The notes: generated from the letters alone by a model not told the origin. A DNA stretch of 64,000 nt from Elymus sibiricus (GCA_039707655.1 CM077666.1:301842166-301906165), one strand, 5' to 3'; counted from the stretch's first letter, positions 43,896-55,484 are shown. Program-made: numbers and translations.

Positions 43896-44593
43896 TTCTC
43901 CTTGTACCATCTTGTCGCAAGTGCATTCCATGTAAAAGACAAGTTTATCTTAAATTAGAACTGCCTTTAGCTTTCGATGTACTATATCTTGTACCGATGA
44001 ATGGATGTATGCTATTCCCCTCATTTTATTCTGTCATTGCATGATTTTTGTACCCTACACTTGCCGGAAACTTGCCGATGCGCACACTCTGCCGCGAGCG
44101 CTAGAGGAATGGATCCTTAGCAGCCTGCTGGGAGTGCCGCTGCCAGCAAGGTCACGCTTGATGATCACAACACAGCTACTTGAGTTATTGAGCGGACTCG
44201 AAACAAAGTAAGAGCATTTCTGACCACGACAAGGTTCCTTAGCATGCAGGTTTCTCAAACAAAGACCAAAATCATTGAAGGAGAAATTGCAACTACAACG
44301 AAAAATTTGTTTCAAAGTTTTTCAACTTAGCTTTTTCTTTGCCGTACTTATTTTCATAAAATGATCACTTGAACATCACTTGGTGGTATCCACACCATCA
44401 CTCCCCCCGGGAAACTTGCACGCGAGGAATCCTTCTGCCTTTTGAGAAAAAGAAAGAAGAGAAAAGAGGATTCTAGAAATCTTGACGGTTCGTTAAGCAT
44501 TTCACACAAGCCAAAATGTAACACAACATCACATGCAACATACACAAATAAATATGTATTTTGACAAAGAGTTGTGGAACACTTAGCTTTATT
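43896..44593. other. Spacer between converging antisense ORF and pol
   Basis: AT-rich DNA with no credible ORF. It would hold the 3' untranslated regions of the plus-strand antisense ORF and of the minus-strand pol. I see no repeat or element end in it. Confidence 0.45.
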
Positions 44594-45035
44594 TTACTTA
44601 TGCACAGGGTCTGCGCCTGGCTTTGTACAAAGGATTACACGTCTTGGTGACAAACTTGTACAAAAGGGGTTGCCGGGGGGCCCGACAACTACGCCTGACG
44701 GGTAGAACTTGCGAAGATGCTCAATATTCCATGAGTTCTGCACTAGAATGCCATCTTCGGTCTCCAGACGGACTGCGCCATGTCTGGTGACTCGTGCTAC
44801 CCGATAAGGGCCTTCCCACTTCGGCGTCAACTTGTTTGATCCCTTCGCGGACTGGATCCGCCGAAGAACATGGTCGCCTTCCTCAAGGCTCCGGGCATGA
44901 ACTTTGTGGCTATGGTAGCGGCGCAAAGCTTGCTGGTAGCATGCAGCTCGCACAACAGCCCAAAGATGATCTTTCTCGAGGAGCGTGGCGTCATCTTACC
45001 GCAGCTGCTCTTGCTCAGCCTGAATAAAGTGATGT
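44594..45035 (-). pseudogene. Ty3-gypsy (Tat/Retand-type) integrase C-terminal end, truncated
   Basis: On the minus strand the frame reads DDATLLEKDHLWAVVRAACY, then YHSHKVHARSLEEGDHVLRR and NKLTPKWEGPYRV, ending in LRKFYPS and a short tail at 44594. The GD.VLRR...KL.P.WEGP.RV pattern is the C-terminal integrase domain of Tat-lineage gypsy elements. An in-frame stop lies just before DDATLL (about 45001-45003). The match is lost by about 45035, where unrelated DNA begins, so catalytic integrase, RNase H and RT are absent. It converges with antisense ORF A, as expected for a Tat element with a 3' antisense ORF. Confidence 0.8.
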
Positions 45036-45985
45036 CATGCGTACGACGATCTATGGGACCAGAAAAGGTCCCTTTGCGGTTCGTCTTAGAGGATCAACGT
45101 GCACAAAGAGCAGAAGCAATAGCACACACAAGTTTTACCCACGTTCGGGCCACCGTGAGGCATAAAACCCTACTCCTACTTTGGTGTATTGGATGTGTTT
45201 GAGCTCAAGTTACAAGGAGCGCAGCTTGCCGGCAAGCTAGTGCGAGCAGTGCAGCTACTAAATGCAAATGAGCAGAGTGTCGACCTTTGTAAAGGTAGCC
45301 ATGGGCCTCCTTTTATAGAGCAAGGGGTCACCACAATGGCAAAACAGTCTTTACACAAGGTAAATAGTGGCTACAGTGCCAAATACCTAACTCTAACGGT
45401 TTAGGACAAATGCATTAAATGCGCCGTGAGGTGTCATGTTGGGGAGGCTTGCCGGCAAGGGTTGTCTCTCCTTCTGTGTCGTTCGCCCAGCTACCTCTTA
45501 TTATCTTGACATGCCTCCTGGACGAGTGTCATTAAAGTTGTATCTCTGGCGGTGAGGTGACACGTGCCCAGACAGAGCTCACCAAGCAGCTTGCCCGCTC
45601 GACACCTATTTGACAACGGCTGAGCCTGCTGACCATACGTTTTGTGGGTCACACTTCGGTATCCGAAGTCTCGAGATCGCTTAGCCTCAAAGGCTTCCCA
45701 TATAAGTGTGAACAGTCATTTCTATCTGACAACTTTATGAATTGTCACTACTCATAAGGCCAATTGAGTCAGTTATTGCGAATCGAATCACGGCCTGAGG
45801 CAGCTCTCTCATTGGCACGTCCTATCAGAGCAGAGATCGTGCTCCGTTTTTCCAGGGATATCATCAACAAATTGTTTTACCCGATCCGTGCTTAACGGCA
45901 CAATGAGTTGGAAAGTGGCGATTCATACGGCGCAGTAAGGGGACCCTTGGTATTTTACTGACTTATAAAAGCGAAGGGTGGTAAC
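45036..45985. other. LTR-like and promoter region before antisense ORF B
   Basis: No gene is visible. The block GTTTTACCCACGTTC...CATAAAACCCTAC (about 45132-45176) resembles the conserved part of grass gypsy LTRs, so an LTR probably lies in about 45040-45700 on the minus strand. I cannot fix its borders. CTTGCCGGCAAG palindromes occur near 45225 and 45450. Confidence 0.4.
45963..45970 (+). promoter_or_regulatory. TATA box of antisense ORF B
   Basis: TTATAAAA lies about 133 bases before the ATG at 46103, followed by a C/T-rich leader. It is a good fit for a plant core promoter driving the antisense gene. The call rests on sequence only. Confidence 0.5.
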
Positions 45986-46102
45986 TTGTTTTTCCCCCAT
46001 GCTCTCATCTCTTGCGCCATCGTTCATAGCCTCCAAAGCTCCAGCGCCCTAGATCTTCCTAAGCTTCCAAGCTCTCCCTCGCTCGCATTTCCCCCACCCT
46101 CC

Positions 46103-47343
46103 ATGACTGACGCTGAGCTGAAGGGCAAGTGGGTGTCCTCCAATGTTACGGAGGGCACCATTAGCGAGTTCCGAGCGGCGGGTTACATACCCGCCGGAGC
46201 CAACTGCCGGGCTCCATAGTCCGGCAATCCCATCCCTTCTCCCAACCAAGGAGAGAGGGTGGTCTTCGTCCCCCACCTCATCCGAGGTCTGGGGTTTCCC
46301 ATCCACCCCTTCGTGAGGGGGCTGATGTTCTTCTACGGGCTAGATTTCCATCATCTTGCCCCAAATTCCGTTCTTCACATCGTGGCTTTCATCAGTATCT
46401 GCGAAGCCTTCCTCCGCGTCGAGTCGCACTTTGGCCTATGGCTGAAGATATTTAGCATCAAGCCGAAGAGCAGCGACGCCCAGCTCGCAGACTGCGGCGG
46501 GGCCATGGTGAGCAAGTTCTCGAAGGAGACCTGGCCAGAAGGCACCTTCGTAGAGACAATCAAGGTGTGGCAGCGAGAGTGGTTCTATATCACCGAGCTA
46601 CCCGCCGACAGCCAGACGGAGATCCCTGCCTTCACGGCCGAGCCTCCGAAGAGGCTCGTCTCCTGGACGAAGAAGGGCCTCGATTGGGGGAGACCGGACG
46701 AGGCGAAGGCGCTCCAAAAGAGGATCAAATCGATGACCGGGCAAGGCATCAAGCTGGTGGACGTGATCCAAGTCATGCTCCATCGCCGCAATCTTCCCCT
46801 TCAACTTCGGGCCAGTTCGATGTGGCTCTACAAGCCAGAGGATGAGGCGGCCGTGCAGAAATTCTTCCGCACCAACCTCGATGGTATATGGACGGCGGTC
46901 TTCAAGCCGTCCAAGAATAAATTCCCCAAGGCGAGAGAGGATTGCGGCCTCGACGCCGAGAATGGTCCATCCAAGGTAAAATAGTTTACTGGCGCTGTTT
47001 TTACCCCTTCAATATGTTCTAGCTTCTTAGCAAAGTAATTAAGCTCTTTTTACCATAATCAGGGCTAGTGTGCCAAGGCGGAGAAAATGAAGTGCCCGGC
47101 GTCGCTACCCGAGGAAACTCGGACTCCTCAGCTCGAAGCTCTGTTGGCCGAGAAACCATACGAGGTTCCGGTCAAGGAGAAGAAAGAGCCGAAGAGGAAG
47201 AGGGAGGGCTTACGCATCCGAGGTCCTTCGGATGCCAGATCCGAGGACACCCACACCTCCTGCGTCCACGAGGAGGACAAAGAGAAGGAGGAGGATGAGG
47301 AGGAAGAGGAGGCCTCTTCCCCGAAAAGGAAAAGGACGGCATC
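46103..47343 (+). pseudogene. Antisense ORF B, N-terminal half, putative gypsy-type transposon domain
   Basis: It starts MTDAELKGKWVSSN. Exon 1 (46103-46975) has one TAG (46217-46219) in an otherwise open frame. It shows the plant domain known as putative gypsy type transposon (PF04195): VVFVPHLIRGLGFPIHPFVR, GLDFHHLAPNS and a conserved W-rich stretch (VWQREWFYITELP). A GT-AG intron of 87 bp (46976-47062) follows, then an exon with a TAG near its start. That exon is strongly acidic and basic (KEKEEDEEEEEASSPKRKR) and is cut at 47343 by a solo LTR. The domain's function is not known. It is the part that antisense ORF A lacks. Confidence 0.72.
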
Positions 47344-47943
47344 TGTCGGGGGAATTACCCGCGGCTAGACCCGACAGTCCAAGACATGACCCGGCTAGAC
47401 TAGAAGGCCCATGCCCGGGTTGTCCAAAGCGCCATATGGGCCGGCTCTCCATAGGCTGGGAGCCTGGAAGGAACCCGGCGAGGGAAACGAGACCCGGCCG
47501 ATGACAGACCCAGCCTGGGTTGATTGGTGCGGAAGAGAATATGGGTGCCCAAACGTGGCCCAACATGGGGTGGCCAAGCAGCCTGGTTTTGGACCGTTCG
47601 AATAAGACCCCGACTAATATCCGGCTTGTAAAAGAAAAGATACTAGTTGTAGTCCTACTAGGACTCAACATGTAAGCCGGCCCCTTCAACTTATATAAGG
47701 AGGGGCAATGCACCCCAAGAGGGACAGGTCATTAGAGACAGGTGAGAGGCAGACAAACTAGTGGCTCTCGAAATAGAGGTAGCAAAACAACACCCTTGTA
47801 ATCGAGATCATCATCATCATCAATAGCAATCAAGCAGGATGTAGGCTTTTACCTCCACCGTGAGGGGCCGAACCTAGGTAAAACTCGCGTCTCTCGATTC
47901 CGATCAACCCCATCCAAGCTTCCACCTAGCAGCAATGGCCTCA

Positions 47944-49490
47944 TGATACGTCTCCAACGTATCTATTATTTTTGATTGTTCCATGATATTATAGTATCAA
48001 TCTTGGATGTTTTTATATGCAATTATATATCATTTTTTGGGACTAACCTATTAACCTAGTGCCCAGTGCCAGTTGCTGTTTTCTGCTTGTTTTTGGTTTT
48101 TCAGGAAATCAGTACCAAACGAAGTCCAAATGCCACGAAACTTTTTGGAGATATTTTTCTGGACAAAAGAGACCCTGGAGACTTGGAGAGGAGGCCAGAA
48201 GCTTCACTAAGCCTCCACAAGGCAACAGGGCGCGGCCCTAGGGGGGGCGCTCTGATGCCTTGTGGGGCCCTCATGGCTCCTTTTCACCTAATTCCACTTC
48301 TATAAATTCTCAAATATTCGGAAACCAACAGAGAGCCACCCCGAATAACTTTTACGCTACCACAAGCCTCTGTTCTTCCGCGATCCCATCTGGAGGCCTT
48401 TTTTGGTACTCTACCGGAGGGGGAATCGTTCACGGAGGGCTTCTACATCAACCTTGCTGCCTTTCCGATGATGTGTGAGTAGTTTACCACAGACCTATGG
48501 GTCCATAGCTAGTAGCTAGATGACTTCTTCTCTCTCTTTGATCTTCAATACCATGTTCTCCTCGATATTCTTGGAGTTCTATTTGATGTAATTTTCTTTT
48601 GCGGTGTGTTTGTTGGGATCCGATGAATTGTGAGTTTATGATCAGATTATTCATGAGAAATATTTTAGTCTTCTCTGAACTCTTTTATGCATGATTGTTA
48701 TAGCTTTGTATTTCTCTCTGATCTATCGATTTGGTTTGGCCAACTAGATTGGTTTATCTTGCAATGGGAGAGGTGCTTTGTGATGGGTTCAATCTTGCGG
48801 TGCTTAATCCCAGTGACAGAAAGGGACATGACACATATTTGTATTGTTGCCATTAAGGATAAAAAGATGGGGTTTAATCATATTGCTTGAGTTTACTTTG
48901 TCTACATCATGTCATCTTGCTTAAAGCTTTACTCTGTTTTATACTTAATACCCTAGATGCATGCTGGATAGCGGTCGATGGGTGGAGTAATAGTAGTAGA
49001 TGCAGGCAGGAGTCGGTCTACTTGTCTCGGACGTGATGCCTATATACATGATCATTGCCATGAATCCATCATAATTATTTTCTTTTCTATCAATTGCCCA
49101 ACAGTAATTTGTTTACCCACCGTATGTTCTGCGCTCGAGAGAGAAGCCTCTAGTGAAAACTATGGCCCCCGGGTCTATCTTTATCATATATTAAAATCCA
49201 AAAATACCTTGCTGCAATTTATTTACTTTATTTTATTTTTCAATTTATATTTCTATCTATCACTATCAGAATTAATCCTTGCAAATAACCGCTAAGAGGA
49301 TTGACAACCCTCTTATTTGCGTTGGGTGCAAGTGTTTGCTTTTGTGTGTGTAGGTGCTACTAAAGGGATTTTGCGTGGTTCTCCTACTGGATTGATAACC
49401 TTGGTTCTTAACTGAGGGAAATACTTATCTATACTATACTGCATCATCCTCTCCTCTTCCGGGAAATACCAACGCAGTCTACAAGTAGCA
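47944..49490 (+). repeat. 5' LTR of the 47944 element
   Basis: It starts TGATACGTCTCC and ends CTACAAGTAGCA. It is nearly collinear with the 3' LTR. CTTCTATAAATTCTC (48296-48310) gives a likely LTR TATA box. ORFs in it are not credible. Confidence 0.93.
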
Positions 49491-49501
49491 GGAAGAATTT
49501 C

Positions 49502-49517
49502 TGGCTCCGTTGCCAGG
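49502..49517 (+). other. Primer-binding site, variant tRNA-Asp type
   Basis: TGGCTCCGTTGCCAGG begins 12 bases after the LTR. Compared with TGGCGCCGTTGCCGGG in the other element it has two changes, which would weaken pairing with the primer. Confidence 0.7.
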
Positions 49518-49685
49518 GAGACATCACCAAAATTTATCAAGTACCTTCGCACAAACTATCATCCACTTGCATTTATTTTATTTGCCTTTTATTTGCATTT
49601 GCCTCTCGTTTTCATCTCCCCCACTTCTAATTTTTTTTTACAAAAACACAAAAATATATTTCATTTGCTTGCTTGATTTGTCTTC

Positions 49686-50099
49686 ATGACTAGTATCACC
49701 ATCCCTCCTTTGTCTCCAGACTTTGTAGTTCTTTACTTCAAACAGAAACAAGGAGAAAAATTTAAAGATGCTTGGTATAGGATAATGGAATCTTATCGTG
49801 TTTGCACCATAAAAGGATATATGAAAATTTTGTTGCGAAACTTTTATGTAGGGCTAACTATGCCAAATAGGCAACTCTTGGACTTTGCTACTAAAGGAAA
49901 TTTCATTGATAGTGATCCTAATACTGCTTATGAATTAATAGAAGGAATAGTGGGAACACCACCCTTGCAAAAAGGATCTAATTATACCCAAGAAGGGATT
50001 CAAATTTTGGAGAAGCTAGGAGACATACAAAAAAATTGGTTGAATTACAAAACTCTAATGAGCCGCTCCAAAATGTTAGTGAGAATCTCAATCGCATGA
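49686..50099 (+). pseudogene. Gag-like ORF, Athila-type, truncated (137 aa)
   Basis: The ORF starts MTSITIPPLSPDFVV. Its middle (GEKFKDAWYRIMESYRVC; LLRNFYVGLTMPNRQLLD) matches the pattern of the retrotransposon gag core, where Athila-lineage elements have an LxxAWERY...L..FY.GL...R..LD arrangement. No zinc knuckle follows. The frame is lost after about 50040, and the residual DNA to 50215 looks like decayed gag. It is far shorter than a working gag. Confidence 0.65.
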
Positions 50100-50215
50100 A
50101 TAATCTCCTCAGTATTTGCAACAAGAGGCTAGACACTTCAGATAATAGAATTGCCTTATTATCTGAAAGCAAATGGGAAGCGCAAAGAGCCTCCCGGGTT
50201 CGAGAATAACCCACC

Positions 50216-52295
50216 TAAATTAGCAAAAACTAAGGATGACAATACTTGAAACTATGCATTATGCCTAGCTAGGGGCATAAAACAATAGCGCTTGTTGGGA
50301 GGCAACCCAATGAATAAAATAATTTTTTGTTTTACCTTCTGTTTTTGTGTGTTTACACAATTATAGCCTCTGTTATGATTGTGTTTTTATATTTTCATTT
50401 GTGTTTGTGCCAAGTAATGCCTTTGGGGTGATTTGGAAGATAGTATAATTGATGCTATTTGAAAACAGAAACTTTTGCGTCCAGTGCTGGAATTTTTTTA
50501 TTTCACTGGAGCGTCAGAACCTTCTGAATTTTTAACAAAATATTGATATATGAATTTCCCATTTTCATAATTTTTCGAGTTACAGAAGTATGACGTTAAT
50601 TCAGATCTTTACAGACTATTCTGTTTTAGACAGATTCTGTTTTTGTTGCATAGTTTGCTTATTTTGATGAATCTATGGATCGTATTGGGGGGTATGAGTC
50701 ATGGAGAAGTTGGAGTACAGTAGCATTATGCCAATATTAAATATGAATCAATTTACAACAGTACCTAAAGTTTAAGATTTATTTGTTATACTAACGGATC
50801 TCACGAGGTTTCTGTGGAGTTTTGTGTGCTGAAGTTTTCAAGTTTTGAGTGAGACTACGATGGATAAAGGAATAAGGAGCGGCAAGAGCCTAAGCTTGGG
50901 GATGCCCAAGGCACCCCAAGGTAATATTCATGGAAGACTCCAGCATCTAAGCTTGGGGATGCCCCGGAAGGCATCCCCTCTTTCGTCTACAATCTATCGG
51001 CAACTCACTTGGAGCTATATTTTTATTCATCACATGATATGTGTTTGACTTGGAGCATCTTGTGATATAGTTTGTTTGCTTTTGTTTGCTTTTTAGTTTG
51101 TCAAAATCATCTTTGCTGAACACACCTTTTTGAGAGGGACACACATTATTCGTGATTTGTTAGAATACTCTATGTGCTTCACTTATATATTTTGAGCTAG
51201 GCAGTTGCTCTAGTGCTTCACTTATATCTTTTAGAGCACGACGGTGGTTATATTTTAAAGAAATAGTTGCACTCTCATGCTTCACTTATATCTTTTTGAG
51301 AGTCTAATGAATAGCAATGGTAATATGCACGGGTTATGAATTTGGTCCTAATATGATAGGTATTCAAGAGGGATATAATAAAAACTTTCATGTAGATCAC
51401 TGAATATGATAAGTTTGATTCCTTGCAATAGTTTTGCGATATTAAGATGGTAATATGTGGGAGGTGCTAGTAGATAATTGTGGTTTAGTAAGAATATTGG
51501 TGTTAAGGTTTAGTAAGAGAGAAGGGGCAGTGTTACTATCCTTTTCCATACTTGTGCTTCAAAGTAGCACCATGTTTTTCATATAGAGAGTCTCCTGTTT
51601 AGTCACTTTCATATACTAGTGGGAATTTTTCATTATAGAACTTGGCTTGTATATTACGATGATGGGCTTCCTCAAATGCCCGAGGTCTTCATGAGCAAGC
51701 AAGTTGGATGCACACCCACTTAGTTTTCATGTTGAGCTTTCATACACTTATAGCTCTTAGTGCATCCGTTGCATGGCAATCCCTACATCTCGCATTGACA
51801 TCAATTGATGGGCATCTCCATAGCCCGTTGATTAGCTGCATTGATGTGAGACTATCTTCTTATTTTTGACTTCCCCTTATTAATCTCTACCACCACACTA
51901 TATTCCACCCATAGTGCTATATCCATGGCTTGCGCTCATGTATTGCATGGGGGTTGAAAAAGCTGAAGCGCATTAAAAAGTATGAACCAATTTCTCGGCT
52001 TGTCATCGGGGTAGTGCATGGTAAATATTTTGTGTTAAGAAGATGGAGCATGACAGGATTATATGATTTTGTAGGGATAACTTTCTTTAGCATTTTTATT
52101 TTGAAAGGCATGATTGTTTGTTAGTATGCCTGAGTATTGATGTCTTTATATCAAATTATAGACTATTGCTTTGAATCATTTGGATCTTATTATTCATACC
52201 GTAAGAGAGAGATTACATGATGAAACATGTTAGGTAGCATTCCACATCAAAAATTCCGTTTTTATCATTTACCTACTCGAGGACGAGCAGGAATT
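50216..52295 (+). other. Non-coding internal domain of the 47944 element
   Basis: AT-rich DNA with no pol. It carries the hairpin pair AAGCTTGGGGATGC... at 50892 and 50949 and a triplicated GTGCTTCACTTATAT block (about 51175, 51213 and 51279). The remainder shows nothing I recognise. Confidence 0.6.
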
Positions 52296-52310
52296 AAGCT
52301 TGGGGATGCT
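52296..52310 (+). other. Polypurine tract region of the 47944 element
   Basis: AAGCTTGGGGATGCT abuts the 3' LTR at 52311, after CTCGAGGACGAGCAGGAATT. It is the same arrangement as at 19281-19294. Confidence 0.65.
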
Positions 52311-53870
52311 TGATACGTCTCCAACGTATCTATAATTTTTTATTGTTCCATGCTATTATAGTATTAATCTTGGATGTTTTTATATGCAATTATATGGAAT
52401 TATATATCATTTTTTGGGACTAACCTATTGACCTAGAGCCCAGTGCCAGTTGTTGTTTTCTGCTTGTTTTTTCGTTTTTCAGGAAATTAGTACCAAACGA
52501 AGTCCAAATGCCACGAAACTTTTTGGAAATTTTTTTCTGGACAAAAGAGACCCTGGAGACTTGGAGAGGAGGCCAGAAGCTTCACGAAGCCTCCACAAGG
52601 CAACAGGGCACGGCCTCAGGGGGGCGCGCCCTGATGCCTTGTGGGGCCCTCGTGGCTCCTTTGGACCTAATTCCACTTCTATAAATTCTCAAATATTCGA
52701 AAACCAACAGAGAGCCACCCTAAATAACTTTTACGCCACCGCAAGCCTCTGTTCTTCCGCGATTCCATCTGGATGCTTTTTCCGGTACTCTGCCGGAGGG
52801 GGAATCGATCACGGAGGGCTTCTACATCAACCTTGTTGCCCTTCCGATGATGTGTGAGTAGTTTACCACAGACCTACGGGTCCATAGCTAGTAGCTAGAT
52901 GGCTTCTTCTCTCTCTTTGATCTTCAATACCATGTTCTCCTCGATGTTCTTGGAGTTCTATCCGATTTAATCTTCTTTTGCGGTGTGTTTGTTGGGATCC
53001 GATGAATTGTGAGTTTATGATCAGATTATTGATGAGAAATATTTGAGTCTTCTCTGAACTCTTTTATGCATGATTGTTATAGCTTTGTATTTCTCTCCGA
53101 TCTATCGATTTGGTTTGGCCAACTAGATTGGTTTATCTTGCAATGGGAGAGGTGCTTTGTGATGGGTTCAATCTTGTGGTGCTCAATCCCAGTGACAGAA
53201 AGGGACATGACACGTATTTGTATTGTTGCCATTAAGGATAAAAAGATGGGGTTTAATCATATTGCTTGAGTTTACTTTGTCTACATCATGTCATCTTGCT
53301 TAAAGCGTTACTCTGTTTTATACGTAATACCCTAGATGCATGCTGGATAGCGGTCGATGGGTGGAGTAATAGTAGTAGATGCAGGCAGGAGTCGGTCTAC
53401 TTGTCTCGGACGTGATCCCTATATACATGATCATTGCCATGAATCCGTCATAATTATTTGCTTTTCTATCAATTGCCCAACAGTAATTTGTTTACCCACC
53501 GTATGTTATGCGCTCGAGAGAGAAGCCTCTAGTGAAAACTATGGCCCCAGGGTCTATCTTTATCCTATATTAAAATCCAAAAATACCTTGCTGCAATTTA
53601 TTTACTTTTATTTTATTTTGCAATTTATATTTCTATCTATCACTATCAAAATTAATCCTTACAAATAACTGCTAATAGGATTGACAACCCTCTTATTTGC
53701 GTTGGGTGCAAGTGTTTGCTTTTGTGTGTGTAGGTGCTGCTAAAGGGATTTTGTGTGGTTCTCCTACTGGATTGATAACCTTGGTTCTTAATTGAGGGAA
53801 ATACTTATCTCAACTATACTGCATCATCCTCTCATCTTCGGGGAAATACCAACGCAGTCTACAGGTGGCA
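52311..53870 (+). repeat. 3' LTR of the 47944 element
   Basis: It starts TGATACGTCTCC and ends CTACAGGTGGCA. It is the partner of 47944-49490, with few differences visible by eye. Confidence 0.93.
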
Positions 53871-53927
53871 CCTCACCACTAAGTCCTTTCACGAGGACAT
53901 ATGCCGTGACAAAACCACGACAGCGTC

Positions 53928-54270
53928 TGATGGCATCGAGGAGGATGACCCTCCATGAGTTCGGGCAAGGCTCCGAAATGCCTCCTTGGACCAGCTCGGC
54001 CAGTCTTCCGCCCCCACCAAAGTCGTGCTTTCCGAGTCCTCCAAGGACGTGCTACCTCAGCCGCGCAGGGAGAAGCCGCCGCCGACAAGGTATCTTAGCT
54101 AACGTGCTTTACATGGCATGTTATTATTAACGCATTTTTGACTTTATGACGCGCCATCTGTTTTCACAGCCCACACCATGTCTTCCTCGGCAGCAGAGGA
54201 TCAGAGGACGAGCTCCCTTCTGACGAGATGGCAGAAAGCGGCACATGGCGCACACGTCCCCCTCCCCCGC
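53928..54270 (+). pseudogene. Antisense ORF B, continued after the solo LTR, with one intron
   Basis: Host DNA resumes after the GCGTC duplication with a Pro/Ser-rich coding-like stretch. A GT-AG intron of 80 bp (54090-54169; acceptor TTTTCACAG) resembles in place and size the intron at 12701-12784 of copy A. The copy is cut off by a CACTA-like end at 54274. The frame is not cleanly open. Confidence 0.45.
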
Positions 54271-54620
54271 TCACACTACAAAAAAAAGACACATCCGTGA
54301 CATTATGGCCCGAACGAAAACTTTTTCTGTCATGGTTGTGACACTTCTATGACAATAATTGTGACAAAACACGTATCATCATAGATGTGGTGGGCTCCTA
54401 CTTCTATGACAAAAAATTATGACAGAAAATGGGCTTTTCATCCTAGGCAGGCCGGAGACGCACCCGCATGACATTCTTTGGGCCGTCCATGACGTAAAAA
54501 TTCATGGTAGAAGTGAGGGCGAGGAAATTTTCGGGGAGTTCCCGGTTACGGTGGGTGGTCGGGGCCGAGCGATGCAGTGTGGTTTGCGCGTTTCTCTCGT
54601 ACGCGCGCGTGTGTGTGAGG

Positions 54621-54885
54621 CGCTCGCTAACTGAACCCGAGCGAGGCGTTCGCTTACTGAACCCGAGCGATCGATCTCGCCTTCGCACTACGTACTGCAC
54701 CCGAGCGATCGATCCCTCGCACTACGTACTGAACCCGATCAATCCCTTCGCTACTAACTGAACCCGAGCAATTCCTTCGCTGCTAACTGAACTTGAGCGA
54801 TCCCTTCGCTACTAACTGAACCCGAGCGATCCCTTCGGTGCTAACTGAACCCGATCGATCCTTCTCAATGCTTACTGAAGCTGAT
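54621..54885. repeat. Tandem repeat, ~31-bp ACTGAACCCGAGCGATC units
   Basis: About nine imperfect copies of CTAACTGAACCCGAGCGATC with CCCTTCGCTA spacers. They probably belong to the subterminal region of the CACTA-like element. Confidence 0.82.
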
Positions 54886-55014
54886 CGAGCCCCCGTGCGA
54901 GACGTAGCCAGCCGGTGCTAGGTTGCCTCTCGATGAACAATGCCCGTTACTGCCGCGCGCGTGATACACGTAGAATGAGTCGAGACTTTCATCGATTGAG
55001 CCGGTTGGTTGGCT

Positions 55015-55470
55015 GTGTATGAACAGTTCCCGTTGCTGCCGCCCGCTCGTACGCCCCACCCCAGCCGATGGGTTGGCTATGGATGAACAGTACCCTGGCC
55101 GTGTGAAGGTGGTTGGTGCTGGATGAACAGGACCCCGAGAGGAGACCACCACACCCCAGCCGGTTGGGGGTGGATGAATAGGACCCCGTGGAGGCTGGAT
55201 GAATAGTAGCCGATGCAGGCTGGAGGAAGTCGACGGTGGATGAACAGTAGCTAGTGGAGGCTGGAGGAGGTCGACCGTGGATGACCGGTAGCCCGTGGAG
55301 TCCCGTTTTGCGGTACGCCACAGCCCTCCCGATGAATGGGACCCCCGTTTCGACCGTAGGCAGTTGGGGAGAAGTCCGTTTCCTCTGTTTTGCGGTACGC
55401 CAGAGCCCTCCCGATCAACAGGACCCCGTTTCGACCGTAGGCGCTCGAACAGAAGTCTGTTTCCTCCATT
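55015..55470. repeat. Subterminal repeats of CACTA-like element
   Basis: TGGATGAACAGTA/GGACCCCGTGGAGG units recur from 55015 to 55300. Two near-identical ~100-bp copies beginning TTTTGCGGTACGCCA (55308 and 55388) follow. Long ORFs on both strands here are repeat artefacts. Confidence 0.75.
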
Positions 55471-55484
55471 TTGTGGTATGCTAG

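Larger units (their letters stand above)
47939..53875 (+). mobile_element. Non-autonomous Sabrina/WHAM-like LTR retrotransposon, 5927 bp
   Basis: The element is 47944-53870 with perfect duplications CCTCA (47939-47943 and 53871-53875). The LTRs are 47944-49490 (1547 bp) and 52311-53870 (1560 bp). The primer site is a variant of the tRNA-Asp type. The 2.8-kb inside has a short gag-like ORF and no pol. Its LTR differs from that of the 13507 element after the shared TGATACGTCTCCAACG start, so the two are different families or subfamilies with related internal hairpins. Confidence 0.93.
47339..53927 (+). mobile_element. Solo LTR (~647 bp), split by a Sabrina/WHAM-like element
   Basis: The LTR starts TGTCGGGGG at 47344, is interrupted at 47943, resumes at 53876 and ends CACGACA at 53922. 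TGTCG and CGACA are its inverted ends. The duplications are GCATC (47339-47343) and GCGTC (53923-53927), with one mismatch. TTATATAAGGAGGGG (47691-47705) is a clear LTR TATA box, and a CAT repeat lies at about 47808-47822. The plus strand is inferred from the TATA orientation. Family unknown. Confidence 0.8.
54274..55484 (+). mobile_element. CACTA-like transposon, left end only, continues beyond the nested LARD
   Basis: It starts CACTACAAAAAAAAGACAC, a CACTA-type terminus. TGTGACA/TCTATGACA repeats follow (54290-54440), then subterminal tandem repeats. It is interrupted at 55484 by the LARD-like element (duplication GCTAG at 55480-55484). The other end is outside the window, so neither the target duplication nor the class can be confirmed. 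Confidence 0.6.

Noticed and set aside
47068..47298. Alternative-frame ORF in the acidic exon of antisense ORF B
   Set aside because: It overlaps the better frame at 47087-47343 and shows only Arg/Gly/Glu composition.
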